A stretch of 64,000 nucleotides of DNA from RI-43 sp033764725. GTDB taxonomy: Bacteria > Pseudomonadota > Alphaproteobacteria > Caulobacterales > Aquidulcibacteraceae. Made by a program: the position numbers and the translations under genes. Positions 23,339 through 32,411 of this stretch are shown here, piece by piece. Positions within the stretch are counted from its first letter, which is position 1. Each line of letters opens with the position of its first letter. The stretch is taken from assembly GCA_033764725.1 (NCBI GenBank), contig JANRIR010000021.1, positions 62,001 through 126,000 of the forward strand, in the 5' to 3' direction. The notes under the pieces were generated by a model, which saw only the letters and a list, made by a program, of their open reading frames with translations, searched no databases and had not been told where the DNA came from.

Positions 23339-24230
23339 GCCCTTCCATGACGCGCAACGGCTCCAGCGTCGAGCGCAAATCCGCCGGCGCGTGCGCAGCC
23401 GGCGGCGACGCCGTTCCGCCATGCGGCGCATCGAGGGTGGGATCCTCGTGCACAACCGGGCCGTCATCGATGGCGTCGTCGTGCGTCAGTTCGAGCGGGC
23501 TGTCGTGCGACGTCACGGTCGCCTGTTCGCCGAGCGCTGCGAACGTGGTCTCGAGATCGACGGCTTCGAGCGGCGGATTTTCGACGCGCACCTGAAAAGC
23601 GGCCGCCCCGCCCGGCGCGATTATGCGCTGATCGAGCGCATATACGACTTGATAGAGCGGGTTTTCCTGCGCGTCGCGCAGCGTCACGCGCAGCGGCGGC
23701 GCCGCCTTTTCCTCACGTCCGATATTGCGCACTTCGCCGCTGATCAGCAAAACCGGCGTCGCGCCTTCGAAGGCGCGTTCGACCGTCAGGTCGTACATCT
23801 CCAGGCCGTACACGTTCACATCAAGCCCGAGGGCGGCGAATGCGCTGGCGGACCGCGGCCACACTTCGGCGACATCCTGACGGAACGCCACGGCGCCGGC
23901 CGCCGATGCGGCGAGCGCAGTGGCCGCGCCGGTCCAAGCGAACAGCGCCATGCGCACGCGCTCGCGACGCTGGCGATCGGCCTGCTGCTGACGGAACTTC
24001 ACCGTGGCGGAGGGCTCGGGCGCGGCGGCCTGAATGGCGCGGCGCATGCGTTCGACGCGTTCGCGCGTCAACGCGGGCGGCGCCGCAGTCTCGCCGGATT
24101 CGAGCACAAGTTGCGGTTCGACAAACCAGGAATGGCCGCAGGCAGCGCACCGCACGGAGCGGCCGTTTGGGCCGATCGAGGCGTCATCTGCATAATACCG
24201 CGTGGAACAAGACGCACAGGTCAAGATCAT
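23331..24230 (-). CDS. MJ0042-type zinc-ribbon / DUF3426 membrane protein
   Basis: A 299-residue protein starting MILTCASCSTRYYADDASIG, with a second pair of Cys in VRCAACGHSWFV. The two CxxC knuckles form an MJ0042-type zinc ribbon. A single transmembrane helix lies at about 95-115 (LFAWTGAATALAASAAGAVA). The periplasmic part is a DUF3426-like domain with VERAFEGATPVLLISGEVRN, and the tail is acidic. The short start is chosen because this MILTC beginning is the family norm; the frame is open further upstream. It is divergent from ftsE (69 bases between starts), an arrangement seen in many alphaproteobacteria. Function unknown. Confidence 0.88.
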   Translation of the reverse strand: MILTCASCSTRYYADDASIGPNGRSVRCAACGHSWFVEPQLVLESGETAAPPALTRERVERMRRAIQAAAPEPSATVKFRQQQADRQRRERVRMALFAWTGAATALAASAAGAVAFRQDVAEVWPRSASAFAALGLDVNVYGLEMYDLTVERAFEGATPVLLISGEVRNIGREEKAAPPLRVTLRDAQENPLYQVVYALDQRIIAPGGAAAFQVRVENPPLEAVDLETTFAALGEQATVTSHDSPLELTHDDAIDDGPVVHEDPTLDAPHGGTASPPAAHAPADLRSTLEPLRVMEGHG

Positions 24231-24299
24231 GATAACGGTTTCTTCGATGTCGGGCCGTGACATTCCTGGTTGCGCTGATTCCGCCGGTTTTGTCCAGTC

Positions 24300-25034
24300 A
24301 TGAGCCAGTACGCGACCCCGTCTGACGCTGACGCCGCCGGCGCCCTGGTCGTGCGCCTGGAGGGCGTATCGGCGGGCTATGGCCAAACCACCGTCCTGAG
24401 CAATTTGCATTTCGAAGCCGAAGCGGGCGCGATGACGTTCGTCGTCGGTCCCGCGGCGGCGGGCAAGTCGAGCCTGGTCAATCTGTTGCGCCTGGCGCTG
24501 CCGCCGCGCGGCGGCCGCGCGGAGATCCTCGGCGCCGACGCGAGCCGGCTCTCGATGGCTCAGCGGGCGCGGCTTAAGCAGCGCATCGGGGTGATTTCCG
24601 AGCAGCCGCAATTCGTCGAGCACTGGACTACATTCGAGAACGTGGCGCTTCCGATGAAGATCGCCGGACGCAAGGATTCCGGCGTCGCCGACGATGTGGC
24701 CGAGCTGATGGCCTATGTCGGCCTCAACACGGTGTCGGACGAGCCGGTCGGGCGGCTCTCGGCCGCCGAGCGCCGGCGTGCCGCGATCGCGCGCGCGCTG
24801 GCGGCCAAGCCCGATCTCATCGTGGCCGACGAACCTACCGCCGGTCTCTCGCCTGACGCAGGCTTTCGGGTGATGCGGCTTCTGGAGGAGATGAGTCGCG
24901 TCGGCGCGGCGGTGGTGATCCTCACCCAGAGCGAACACCTCGCCGACGACATGCCCGGCGCGCTGTGGCGCCTTGAGCATGGCCGAATCGAGCCGCTTTA
25001 TCAGGACGAGCCCTATGCGGAGCCGAACTGGTGA
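24300..25034 (+). CDS. ftsE: FtsE-type cell division ABC ATPase
   Basis: A 244-residue ABC ATPase that would pair with FtsX to control peptidoglycan hydrolases at the septum. Walker A is GPAAAGKSS (residues 50-58), Walker B is LIVADEPTAG (173-182), and the H-loop region is ILTQSEH. The ABC signature, normally LSGGQ/LSGGE, reads LSAAERRR (153-160), so both glycines are replaced. The N-terminus carries about 15 extra residues before VVRLEGVSAGYG. The stop overlaps a GTG start of ftsX. The FtsE call rests on the FtsX partner. Confidence 0.88.
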   Translation: MSQYATPSDADAAGALVVRLEGVSAGYGQTTVLSNLHFEAEAGAMTFVVGPAAAGKSSLVNLLRLALPPRGGRAEILGADASRLSMAQRARLKQRIGVISEQPQFVEHWTTFENVALPMKIAGRKDSGVADDVAELMAYVGLNTVSDEPVGRLSAAERRRAAIARALAAKPDLIVADEPTAGLSPDAGFRVMRLLEEMSRVGAAVVILTQSEHLADDMPGALWRLEHGRIEPLYQDEPYAEPNW

Positions 25035-25888
25035 GCCGACTGAGCCCAGGCCATGAGCGCGCGATGTTCTGGACGATGGCGTTCGCCTGCTTCGCGGCGG
25101 CGGCGGCCGGCGTCGGCGGCCGTGCGGCCCACCACATCGCCGAGCGTTGGGCCTTCGAAGCCGCGGGGCTGGCGGTGGTGCGGGTGCTGGCGGCCGACAA
25201 TCTCGCCGATCTGGGCGCAGCCGAGCGTGCGCTGGCGGCGGCGCCGGACGTCGCGGCGGCCCGCTCGCTGACGGCCGAACGCGCCGCGGCGCTCTTGCAG
25301 GACCAGACCGGCGCGATGGTCAGCCCGGGCGATCTGCCGCCGCTGCGTCTGATCGAGGTCGATCTCAAGCCCGGCATTGATCCCGGCGCCGAACGCCGGC
25401 TCGAACGCGCATTGAGCGATCAGGGCATCGCCGCCGACGTGCTTTTGCCCGGACCCGCCCCCGAGACCGAGCGCACCATCCGCATCGTCCGCTTTGCGGC
25501 GACCGCCGGCGCAGCGTTCGTCGCGGCGATCATGGCCGCCATCATCGGGCTGGCGGCGCGGGCGCTGGCGCATCGCCGGCGCGATTATGTGACCGTCATG
25601 GCCGATCTCGGCGCGACGCGGGCGCGCGCCTCCGGCGAGGTGGGCCAGGAGGCGGCGCGGTCGGGCTTGTGGGCGGGTTTGCTCGGGGCGGCCGCGGCCG
25701 GGGTCGCGGCGGTCGGCGGGCTGTTCATGATGCGGCCGAGCGAAACCGTGCTGCACCTGATGACGACGCTGAGCGCGATCGATTTCGCGCCGCTGCTGCT
25801 GGTGCCCGCGCTGGCCTCGCTCGTCGCCGGCGCCGGCGCGCGGGCCTCGGCGGCGCGGCAATTCATGCGCGCCGCGCGCCTGGGATGA
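25031..25888 (+). CDS. ftsX: FtsX-type cell division permease
   Basis: A protein of 285 residues with GTG start overlapping ftsE. It has a short cytoplasmic N-terminus, one transmembrane helix (about 14-34), a periplasmic domain of about 115 residues (containing ALAAAPDVAAARSLTAERAA), and then three helices at about 155-180, 210-235 and 248-275. This is the four-helix FtsX topology. The sequence is poorly conserved, as usual for FtsX. Eight bases separate it from ydcF. Confidence 0.85.
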   Translation: MSRLSPGHERAMFWTMAFACFAAAAAGVGGRAAHHIAERWAFEAAGLAVVRVLAADNLADLGAAERALAAAPDVAAARSLTAERAAALLQDQTGAMVSPGDLPPLRLIEVDLKPGIDPGAERRLERALSDQGIAADVLLPGPAPETERTIRIVRFAATAGAAFVAAIMAAIIGLAARALAHRRRDYVTVMADLGATRARASGEVGQEAARSGLWAGLLGAAAAGVAAVGGLFMMRPSETVLHLMTTLSAIDFAPLLLVPALASLVAGAGARASAARQFMRAARLG

Positions 25889-25895
25889 CCGCGCC

Positions 25896-26522
25896 ATGAG
25901 CTTGTTGCGCGGCGTCGTGCTGGCCGTGCTCGCCGCGGCGTTCGCCGCGTTTGGGCTGGGCTTTTTCGGATTCGCAGAAGGCGTGCGCGCCGCCCAGCCG
26001 CCCGATCCCGCACCGGAAGTCGACGGCATCGTGGCGCTCACCGGCGGATCGCAGGAACGCCTGGCGACGGGCGTGCGGCTGTTGCGCGAGGCGCGTGGGC
26101 GCCGGCTGCTGATCTCCGGCGTGAACCCCAGCGTGCGCGACCGCGAATTGTTCACCCTTCTGGCGGTCGAGGACGATCTCGCGCGCTGCTGCATCGATCT
26201 CGGCCGCGCGGCGGAAGATACGTTGGGCAACGCCTCCGAGACCGCCGTGTGGGCGCAGCGCAACGGCTTTCGCGCGGTGATCGTGGTGACCGACGATTAC
26301 CACATGCCGCGCTCGCTGGCGGAATTGCGCCTGGCCATGCCGGACGTGCGGCTGGTCGCGTATCCCGTGCCGACGCGCTGGACCGATCCGCAGCTGTGGC
26401 GCACCGATCTGCGCGCGGCGCGGCGCCTTGGCGGCGAGTATGTGAAGTATCTGACGATCCGCTTCCGCGAGGTTCTGTTGCAGGCCGAGCAAGAACGCAC
26501 AGCCGCGGCGAAGGACGCATGA
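25896..26522 (+). CDS. YdcF family (DUF218) protein
   Basis: A protein of 208 residues with an N-terminal membrane anchor (about 4-26) and a DUF218/YdcF domain: DGIVALTGGSQERLATGVRL, RLLISGVNPSV, DLGRAAEDTLGNASETAVWA and VVTDDYHMPRSLAELRLA. These match the conserved G-G, N-T-x-x-N/E and D-x-x-H-M-x-R-S features. Family members act in envelope-related processes; the reaction is not established. It is followed by plsC with a four-base overlap. The ftsEX-ydcF-plsC order is conserved in alphaproteobacteria. Confidence 0.9.
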   Translation: MSLLRGVVLAVLAAAFAAFGLGFFGFAEGVRAAQPPDPAPEVDGIVALTGGSQERLATGVRLLREARGRRLLISGVNPSVRDRELFTLLAVEDDLARCCIDLGRAAEDTLGNASETAVWAQRNGFRAVIVVTDDYHMPRSLAELRLAMPDVRLVAYPVPTRWTDPQLWRTDLRAARRLGGEYVKYLTIRFREVLLQAEQERTAAAKDA

Positions 26523-27235
26523 TGTTGGCGCGCTCCCTGCTGTTCGTCGTGTGGCTTTATGGCGGCATGACGGTATGCGGCGTGCTTGGCGCGCCGTTCG
26601 CCGCGTTCAGCGAAAAGGCGGCGACCACGACCGCGCGCATCTGGACGCGCGTCACCTTGTGGGGCGCGCGCGCCTTGTGCGGCATCCGCGTGGAGATCGT
26701 GGGCCTGGAGAAAATTCCCGAAGGCGCATGCCTGATGGCGATGAAGCATCACTCCATGCTCGACACCTTGTTGCCCTTCCTGCTCTTGGAGAAGCCATCG
26801 ATCGTGCTCAAGCGCGAATTGCTGTCGATGCCGATCTTCGGCTGGTACACCCAGCGCGTGGGCTGCATCGCGATCGATCGCGGCGCCCACGCCAGCGCCT
26901 TGAAGGGTTTGCTACGGGCGGCGCGGGACGTCGCCGCGCGCGGACGGTCGATCGTGATCTTTCCCGAAGGCACGCGCCAGGCCGTGGGGGCGCCGCCCGA
27001 TTACAAGCCGGGCGTGGCGGCGCTCTATCGCGATCTCGCAGCGCCCTGCGTGCCGGTCGCGCTCGATACGGGGCGATGCTGGCCGGCCCATGGCGTGATG
27101 CGCCGGCCCGGCCGCGTCACGATCCAGATCCTCGATCCGATCGCGCCTGGCCTGTCGCGCGGCGATTTCATGGCCGAACTCGAGACGCGGATCGAGACGG
27201 CGACGGCGCGCCTGATCGCTGCGCCGAACGCATGA
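26519..27235 (+). CDS. plsC: 1-acyl-sn-glycerol-3-phosphate acyltransferase
   Basis: Makes phosphatidic acid by acylating lysophosphatidate at the inner membrane. The protein has 238 residues, with an N-terminal membrane segment, the catalytic HX4D motif HHSMLD (residues about 76-81), the substrate-binding FPEGTRQ (near residue 143), and the KRELLSMPIFGWY segment between them. YKPGVAALYRDLAAPCVPVAL completes the PlsC fold. It overlaps both the preceding ydcF and the following DUF2125 gene by four bases. Confidence 0.95.
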   Translation: MMLARSLLFVVWLYGGMTVCGVLGAPFAAFSEKAATTTARIWTRVTLWGARALCGIRVEIVGLEKIPEGACLMAMKHHSMLDTLLPFLLLEKPSIVLKRELLSMPIFGWYTQRVGCIAIDRGAHASALKGLLRAARDVAARGRSIVIFPEGTRQAVGAPPDYKPGVAALYRDLAAPCVPVALDTGRCWPAHGVMRRPGRVTIQILDPIAPGLSRGDFMAELETRIETATARLIAAPNA

Positions 27236-28269
27236 GCGCCCGCGCCGCGCCGCGCGCGCCGCGCGCCTGGCTCATCATCGCCTGGGCGACGTTCGCGCTG
27301 ATCGCCATCGGCTGGACGCTCTATTGGCGCATGCTGGAGACGCAGGCGCGCGACGCGATCGCCGCGTTCGTCGCGGCGCAGAATGCGCGCGGCGGCGAGG
27401 CGCAGATCGGCGCTGTGTCGGCCCGCGGCTTTCCGCGCGTCGTCGCGCTGACGCTGTCGGACGTGCGCTTCGCGCCGCAAGACCGCGCCTGGCGCGCCCG
27501 CACCGCCACGCTTGAAGTGCACGTCAATCCCGGCAACCCGGCGCAATCCTTGGTCATCGCGCCGACGCCGATTGCGGTGACGTATGCGTCGGGCGCGACG
27601 CGCACCTTCGCCGCCGCCGATGCGCGCATGAGCCTGCATGTGGGCCGCAGCGGCGGCGTCGAACGGCTTTCGCTCGATCTCGTCGAGGCGCGCTGGAGCG
27701 ACGCCGCAACGCAAGGGCCGCGCTGGTCGATGCGGCGTTTGCTGGCGCATCTGCGCCCCGATCCGCGCGCACCGTCGATCGCTGATGCGCGCCATCAGCT
27801 CGCGCTCGACATCGAGGGCTGGGCGCTCGCTGCGCCGCTGCGCCCGTTCGAAGGCCTAGGCGCTCAGGCTGAACGCGTGAAAGCGGCGATTGCGCTGACG
27901 CACGCCGACGCCGCGCTCGGCGGCCTCGCCGGCGACGCGCTCGCGGCGTGGCGCGACGCAGGCGGCGAAGCGGGCTTTGAACATCTCGAAGCGCGCTGGG
28001 GCGCGGGGCAGTTCAGCGGCGCAGGCGCGCTGCGGCTTGATGCGCAGCGGCGATTGCACGGGCGCCTCAGTGTGGGCTTCGAGACGCCGCGCGAGACGCT
28101 CGCCGCGCTCGCCGCTTCGCCCAGCCTCTCGCCGCGCGCGGTCGAAAGCCTGCGCACGCTGTCGGCCGCACAGGCCGAAGGCGCAGCGTTCGAGACGCTT
28201 TTGGAGTTTCGCGAGGGCGTCGTAATCGCAGGCGGCGTGGCGGTGCGGGAAGCGCCGCCGCTTTATTGA
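27232..28269 (+). CDS. DUF2125 domain-containing protein
   Basis: A protein of 345 residues with one N-terminal transmembrane helix (about 13-32, AWLIIAWATFALIAIGWTLY) and a large exported domain. The pattern WRMLETQARDAIAAFVAAQN, SARGFPRVVALTLSDVRF and a C-terminal FETLLEFREGVVIAGGVAVR is typical of DUF2125 proteins, thought to be periplasmic and AsmA-like in architecture. Function unknown. It is the last gene of the ftsEX-ydcF-plsC run and is convergent with tyrC, with nine bases between stops. Confidence 0.82.
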   Translation: MSARAAPRAPRAWLIIAWATFALIAIGWTLYWRMLETQARDAIAAFVAAQNARGGEAQIGAVSARGFPRVVALTLSDVRFAPQDRAWRARTATLEVHVNPGNPAQSLVIAPTPIAVTYASGATRTFAAADARMSLHVGRSGGVERLSLDLVEARWSDAATQGPRWSMRRLLAHLRPDPRAPSIADARHQLALDIEGWALAAPLRPFEGLGAQAERVKAAIALTHADAALGGLAGDALAAWRDAGGEAGFEHLEARWGAGQFSGAGALRLDAQRRLHGRLSVGFETPRETLAALAASPSLSPRAVESLRTLSAAQAEGAAFETLLEFREGVVIAGGVAVREAPPLY

Positions 28270-28278
28270 CGCGCGCGA

Positions 28279-29208
28279 TCACGCATCGCCGGCCTTGTCG
28301 CGCCCCCAATTCGGCGCAGGCGTATCCTGGCCCGCCTCGATGACTTCCCGGCGTACGCGGCGCGCGCGCGCGAACGTATCGTAGAGCTTTTCCGCATCGC
28401 CCCAACGGATCGCGCGCTGCAACGCGGCGAGGTCCTCGGTGAAGCGGCCGAGAATCTCCAGCACCGCATCCTTGTTGGCCAGGAACACGTCGCGCCACAT
28501 CGTCGGGTCGGAAGCGGCGATGCGCGTGAAATCGCGAAAGCCGCTGGCGGAGAATTTCACCACTTCGTTCTCGGTGACGTTCTCCAAATCCTCCGCCATG
28601 GCCACGATGTTGAAGGCGATCAGGTGCGGCAGATGGCTGGTGACCGCAAGCACGACGTCGTGACGCGCGGCGTCCATCGTCTCCACATGCGCGCCGAACC
28701 GCGCCCAAAAATTCGTCAGCGCAGCGACCGCTTCCGCATAAGACGGCCGCGCATCGGCGATCGGCGTCAGGATATGCCAGCGATTGTCGAACAGCGTGGC
28801 GAAGCCCGCCTCGGGGCCGGATTGCTCGGTGCCCGCGATCGGATGGCCTGGAACGAAGTGCAGATCGGCGCGCAGATGCGGGCCGACCGCGGCGATCACC
28901 GCAGCCTTGACGCTGCCGACATCGGTCAGCACGGCGCCGGTGCGCATCGCGGGGATCGCCTCCGCCGCAGCGGCGCCCATAGCGCCCACGGGACAGGCCA
29001 GGATCACGCAGTCTGCGTCGCGCACCGCGCTGTCGATATCGTCGCACACGGCGCCGAGCTGCAGCGCGCGCGCACGGTCGCGCACGCTTGCATCCGCGTC
29101 ATAAATGGCGATCCGATCGGCGGCACCGGTCGCGCGCGCGGCGTGCGCGATCGACGACCCTATCAATCCAATTCCCAGAATGGCGATCTTCTCGAAAACC
29201 GCGCTCAC
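28279..29208 (-). CDS. tyrC: Prephenate/cyclohexadienyl dehydrogenase
   Basis: Oxidises prephenate or arogenate on the way to tyrosine. The 309-residue protein has the NAD(P)-binding ILGIGLIGSSIAHAARA at residues 8-24, and the catalytic segment GHPIAGTEQSGPEAGFATLF with its His and Glu. The helical dimer domain contains HDVVLAVTSHLPHLIAFNIV. There is no chorismate mutase or ACT domain. It overlaps hisC by four bases and lies in a row with a chorismate mutase gene, so the three reactions from chorismate to aromatic amino acids are genetically linked. Confidence 0.95.
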   Translation of the reverse strand: MSAVFEKIAILGIGLIGSSIAHAARATGAADRIAIYDADASVRDRARALQLGAVCDDIDSAVRDADCVILACPVGAMGAAAAEAIPAMRTGAVLTDVGSVKAAVIAAVGPHLRADLHFVPGHPIAGTEQSGPEAGFATLFDNRWHILTPIADARPSYAEAVAALTNFWARFGAHVETMDAARHDVVLAVTSHLPHLIAFNIVAMAEDLENVTENEVVKFSASGFRDFTRIAASDPTMWRDVFLANKDAVLEILGRFTEDLAALQRAIRWGDAEKLYDTFARARRVRREVIEAGQDTPAPNWGRDKAGDA

Positions 29209-30293
29209 GCCATGAACTCGCTGAGCGCCGCAAGGGCGCCGTCATTGTGCGCGCGCTGACCGATGGAGAAGCGCAGCGCATTGGGAAAACCGTAGCCGCC
29301 GACGCGGCGCAGGATGTAGCCGCGCGCGCGCAGATGCGCATCGGCGGCCGCAGCGCTGCGCGCGGGATCGCCTTCGGGAAAATGCGCCAGCACGAAATTG
29401 CCGACGCTCGGCGTCACACGCAGACCCATCGCCTCCAACGCGCCGGCGACGCGCGGCAATTCGGCTTCGTTGAAAGTCGCGCTCTGATCGGCGAACGCGG
29501 AATCCCCGATCGCGGCGACGCCTGCGGCCTGCGCCGGCGCAGACACGTTGAACGGCCCGCGAATGCGGTTCAGCGCATCGATGACCGACGCCGGCCCGTA
29601 GGCCCAGCCCAATCGCAGCGCCGCCAGACCGTAGATTTTGGAGAAGGTGCGCGTCATCAGCACATTGTCAGCCTCGCCCGCGAGTTCGAGGCCGGCGGAA
29701 TAATCGTTGCGCCGCACATATTCCGCGTAGGCCGCATCGATCACCAGCAGCACATGGCCCGGCAGCCCGGCGTGCAGGCGGCGCACTTCGGCGTACGGGA
29801 TATAGGTGCCGGTCGGGTTGTTGGGATTGTCGAGCCAGACGATGCGTGTCTCGTCGGTGACGCAGGCGAGCATGGCATCGACGTCGACCGCCCGATCCTT
29901 CGCTTTCGCTGTGCGCACGACGGCGCCGCTCTGCTGGCCGACGATGCGATACACCGAGAACGCATGCTCGCTCTGCACCATCTCGTCGCCGACGCCGAGA
30001 AAGGCGCGGCCGAGCATGAAGAAGATTTCGTCGGAGCCCGCGCCGCAGACGATGCGGTCGGCGTCGATGCCGTAGCGCGCAGCGATCGCCTCACGCAACG
30101 CGCGCGCGGTTCCTTCCGGATAGAGCGCGAGATCGGCGGCGGCCTGCGCGTAGGCGGCCTGCGCCTTCGGGCTGGCGCCGAACGGATTTTCATTCGAGGC
30201 GAGCTTCACCGGATGCGCCACGCCCGCAACTTTCGAATCGCCCGGCTTGTAGGGCTCGATGTCGAGAATGTACGGCAGCGGCGAGACGGGCAT
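29205..30293 (-). CDS. hisC: Histidinol-phosphate / aromatic aminotransferase
   Basis: A 362-residue class I/II PLP aminotransferase. Family features: KLASNENPFGASPKAQAAYA near the N-terminus, DNPNNPTGTYIP, VIDAAYAEYV, the PLP Lys in TRTFSKIYGLAALRLGWAYG and the C-terminal Arg of ALRFSIGQ. HisC-type enzymes often also transaminate phenylpyruvate and hydroxyphenylpyruvate. Since it sits between chorismate mutase and tyrC with a four-base overlap to tyrC, aromatic amino acid transamination may be its main or second job. No other his gene is nearby. Confidence 0.93.
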   Translation of the reverse strand: MPVSPLPYILDIEPYKPGDSKVAGVAHPVKLASNENPFGASPKAQAAYAQAAADLALYPEGTARALREAIAARYGIDADRIVCGAGSDEIFFMLGRAFLGVGDEMVQSEHAFSVYRIVGQQSGAVVRTAKAKDRAVDVDAMLACVTDETRIVWLDNPNNPTGTYIPYAEVRRLHAGLPGHVLLVIDAAYAEYVRRNDYSAGLELAGEADNVLMTRTFSKIYGLAALRLGWAYGPASVIDALNRIRGPFNVSAPAQAAGVAAIGDSAFADQSATFNEAELPRVAGALEAMGLRVTPSVGNFVLAHFPEGDPARSAAAADAHLRARGYILRRVGGYGFPNALRFSIGQRAHNDGALAALSEFMA

Positions 30294-30337
30294 GGCGGTG
30301 ATGACGATCTGCGTTGAAAGGGGCCGAAAGGCTCGGC

Positions 30338-31150
30338 TCAGACCCGCGCGTAGGACCCCACGACGCGGAACCCGTCAAGCCCCGCCTTGGACAGGAGCGC
30401 CGGGCGCAGGTCGTCGGGGTGCAAATGCCCCTCAAGCCGCAACAGCACCAAGGCTGCCGCGCGCGCCACTTCCGCGCCCTTCAGCCCCGCCTCGGCCATG
30501 GCGCGCTGCAGCTTGAACTTCGAATCGAACGCGATCGCCAACGTCACGTCGCCGCCCGCGGGCTCGATGACGCCATGCGCCGCAACCAGCGCGGCGTCGG
30601 GCTCGGCGGCGTCGGAGCGCATCGGCAACGCGCCGATGACGTTGAGCGCGCTAAAGCGCGATTCCGCCAGGATCGGCCACCACATGCCCGCGCCGGTCTT
30701 GCCGATCCAAGGCAGCACGCAGACCACGCTTGGGTGCTCGATGGCGCGGGCGAGCGCCGTGCGCGCGTCGTCGAGGCGCTGGATCCGCGCCGCCGCGCCG
30801 AAATGGCGCCGCGCGAGATCGAACAGCTTGGCGGGGTCGGGGCCGCCCGCGGTGATGATTTCGAGCGCGCCCTGGCGGCGGACGCTCGCGCTGAGCAGCG
30901 CGCGCCACACCTCATGCACGAGTTCCGGATCGACATGCGTCGGCGCTGCGGCCAGGAGCCGGCGCAGGGTCTTGATGTCGCGCGCCGGGCGCAGCGGGCC
31001 GCCGCCTTCGCCGAGGCGCGCCGGCCCGGCCTGTTCGGCCAGCCGCAAGCGCTTTCCGATCAGGTCGAGCAGCTCGGCATCCACCCGGTCGATCTCGGCG
31101 CGCACGGCCAGCGCGGGATCGATGGGCGCGGTGACGCTGGAATCGTCCAT
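30338..31150 (-). CDS. Chorismate mutase (AroQ type) with C-terminal extension
   Basis: A protein of 270 residues. The first 90 form an AroQ chorismate mutase domain: AVRAEIDRVDAELLDLIGKR, RLAEQAG, ARDIKTLRRLLAAA and LVHEVWRALLSASVRRQ. The remaining 180 residues (ITAGGPDPAKLFDLARRHFG to the end) resemble the regulatory or substrate-binding half of a P-protein. They lack the dehydratase TRF motif, so prephenate dehydratase activity is unlikely. It lies 44 bases upstream of hisC in the same direction. Divergent from metX, with 88 bases between starts. Confidence 0.85.
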   Translation of the reverse strand: MDDSSVTAPIDPALAVRAEIDRVDAELLDLIGKRLRLAEQAGPARLGEGGGPLRPARDIKTLRRLLAAAPTHVDPELVHEVWRALLSASVRRQGALEIITAGGPDPAKLFDLARRHFGAAARIQRLDDARTALARAIEHPSVVCVLPWIGKTGAGMWWPILAESRFSALNVIGALPMRSDAAEPDAALVAAHGVIEPAGGDVTLAIAFDSKFKLQRAMAEAGLKGAEVARAAALVLLRLEGHLHPDDLRPALLSKAGLDGFRVVGSYARV

Positions 31151-31238
31151 CGCCTCAAGTATCGGCCTTTTTGCGGCGTCGCCAAGGCGCGCGCCTGATG
31201 GGGGATGCGCCAGGGCCGCCGCGCGCTATTCTGCGCGA

Positions 31239-32411
31239 ATGATTCCCCAAGCGGCGACAACCAAATGGACGGCGGCGGGCGGCGTCCGCGCGCTGACATT
31301 CCGCAGCGATGAATCGCTGCAGCTCTCCTCCGGCGCGACGATCGCGCCGCTGACGGTCGCGTTCGAAACCTATGGCGCGCTCAACGCCGACAAATCCAAC
31401 GCCATCCTGGTGTGCCATGCGCTGACGCTCGACCAGTTCGTCGCCAGCCCCAACCCGATCACCGGCCGGCCCGCCTGGTGGCCGCGCATCGTCGGCCCAG
31501 GCCGGCCGATCGACACCAACCGCTTCTTCGTCATCTGCGCCAATGTGCTGGGCGGGTGCATGGGCACCACCGGCCCCGCCTCGACCGCACCGGACGGCGC
31601 GCCCTACGGCACGCGCTTTCCCGGCATCACCGTCGCCGACATGGTGCGCGCCCAGGCGATGCTGGTGGAGGCGCTGGGCATTTCCTCGCTGTTTTGCGTG
31701 ATCGGCGGCTCGATCGGCGGCATGCAGGCGCTGCAATGGGCGGCGGCGTACCCCAAGCGCGTCTTCTCGTGCTGCGCGATCGCCACCGCCGCGCGGCACT
31801 CGGCGCAAAACATCGCGTTCTACGAGGTCGGCCGGCAGGCGATCATGGCCGATCCGGACTGGCGCGACGGCGCCTATCTGGCGCAGGGCGTGCGACCTGG
31901 AAAAGGCCTCGCGGTGGCGCGCATGGCCGCGCACATCACGTATCTGTCGGAGACTGCGCTGCGGCGGAAATTCGATCGCGCACTGCAGGATCGCGACCAG
32001 GTGTCGTTCGGCTTTGACGCGGATTTTCAGGTGGAATCCTATCTGCGCCACCAGGGGCAGAGCTTCGTCGATCGCTTCGACGCCAATTCCTATCTCTATA
32101 TCACGCGCGCGATCGATTATTTCGATCTCGCCGCCGACTATGGCGGATCCTTGCCGCAGGCGTTCAAGCACAGCGCCACGCGGTTTTGCGTCTTCGGCTT
32201 CTCCAGCGATTGGCATTATCCGCCGGAAGACAACAAGGCCATCGTGCGCGCGCTGATCGCTGCGGGCGCGGAGGCGTCCTATGTCGAGGTCGACACCGAC
32301 AAGGGCCACGACGCGTTTCTGCTGGAGGAGCCGCATTTCGAAGCGGCGCTGACCGGCTTTGTCGATTCCGCCGCCGCGGCGCGCGGCCTGCCGCTCGCAG
32401 CCGCCGCATGA
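31239..32411 (+). CDS. metX: Homoserine O-acyltransferase (MetX)
   Basis: Acylates homoserine to enter methionine synthesis. The protein has 390 residues with an alpha/beta-hydrolase fold: the nucleophile Ser is in VIGGSIGGMQALQWA (residues about 145-159), the Asp in FGFSSDWHYPPED and the His in DKGHDAFLLE. The oxyanion region LVCHALTLDQFVASPNP replaces the commoner HALTGD. The start at 31239 begins MIPQAATTKW; the frame is open far upstream but that part is a shadow of the chorismate mutase gene. It overlaps metW by four bases. Acetyl- versus succinyl-CoA use cannot be decided by eye. Confidence 0.94.
   Translation: MIPQAATTKWTAAGGVRALTFRSDESLQLSSGATIAPLTVAFETYGALNADKSNAILVCHALTLDQFVASPNPITGRPAWWPRIVGPGRPIDTNRFFVICANVLGGCMGTTGPASTAPDGAPYGTRFPGITVADMVRAQAMLVEALGISSLFCVIGGSIGGMQALQWAAAYPKRVFSCCAIATAARHSAQNIAFYEVGRQAIMADPDWRDGAYLAQGVRPGKGLAVARMAAHITYLSETALRRKFDRALQDRDQVSFGFDADFQVESYLRHQGQSFVDRFDANSYLYITRAIDYFDLAADYGGSLPQAFKHSATRFCVFGFSSDWHYPPEDNKAIVRALIAAGAEASYVEVDTDKGHDAFLLEEPHFEAALTGFVDSAAAARGLPLAAAA

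Noticed and set aside
31151..31238. SAM-II type riboswitch upstream of metX
   Set aside because: The 88-base region does not show the conserved pseudoknot sequence or loops that I know for SAM-II, and most of it is too GC-rich and short for a full aptamer plus ribosome site.
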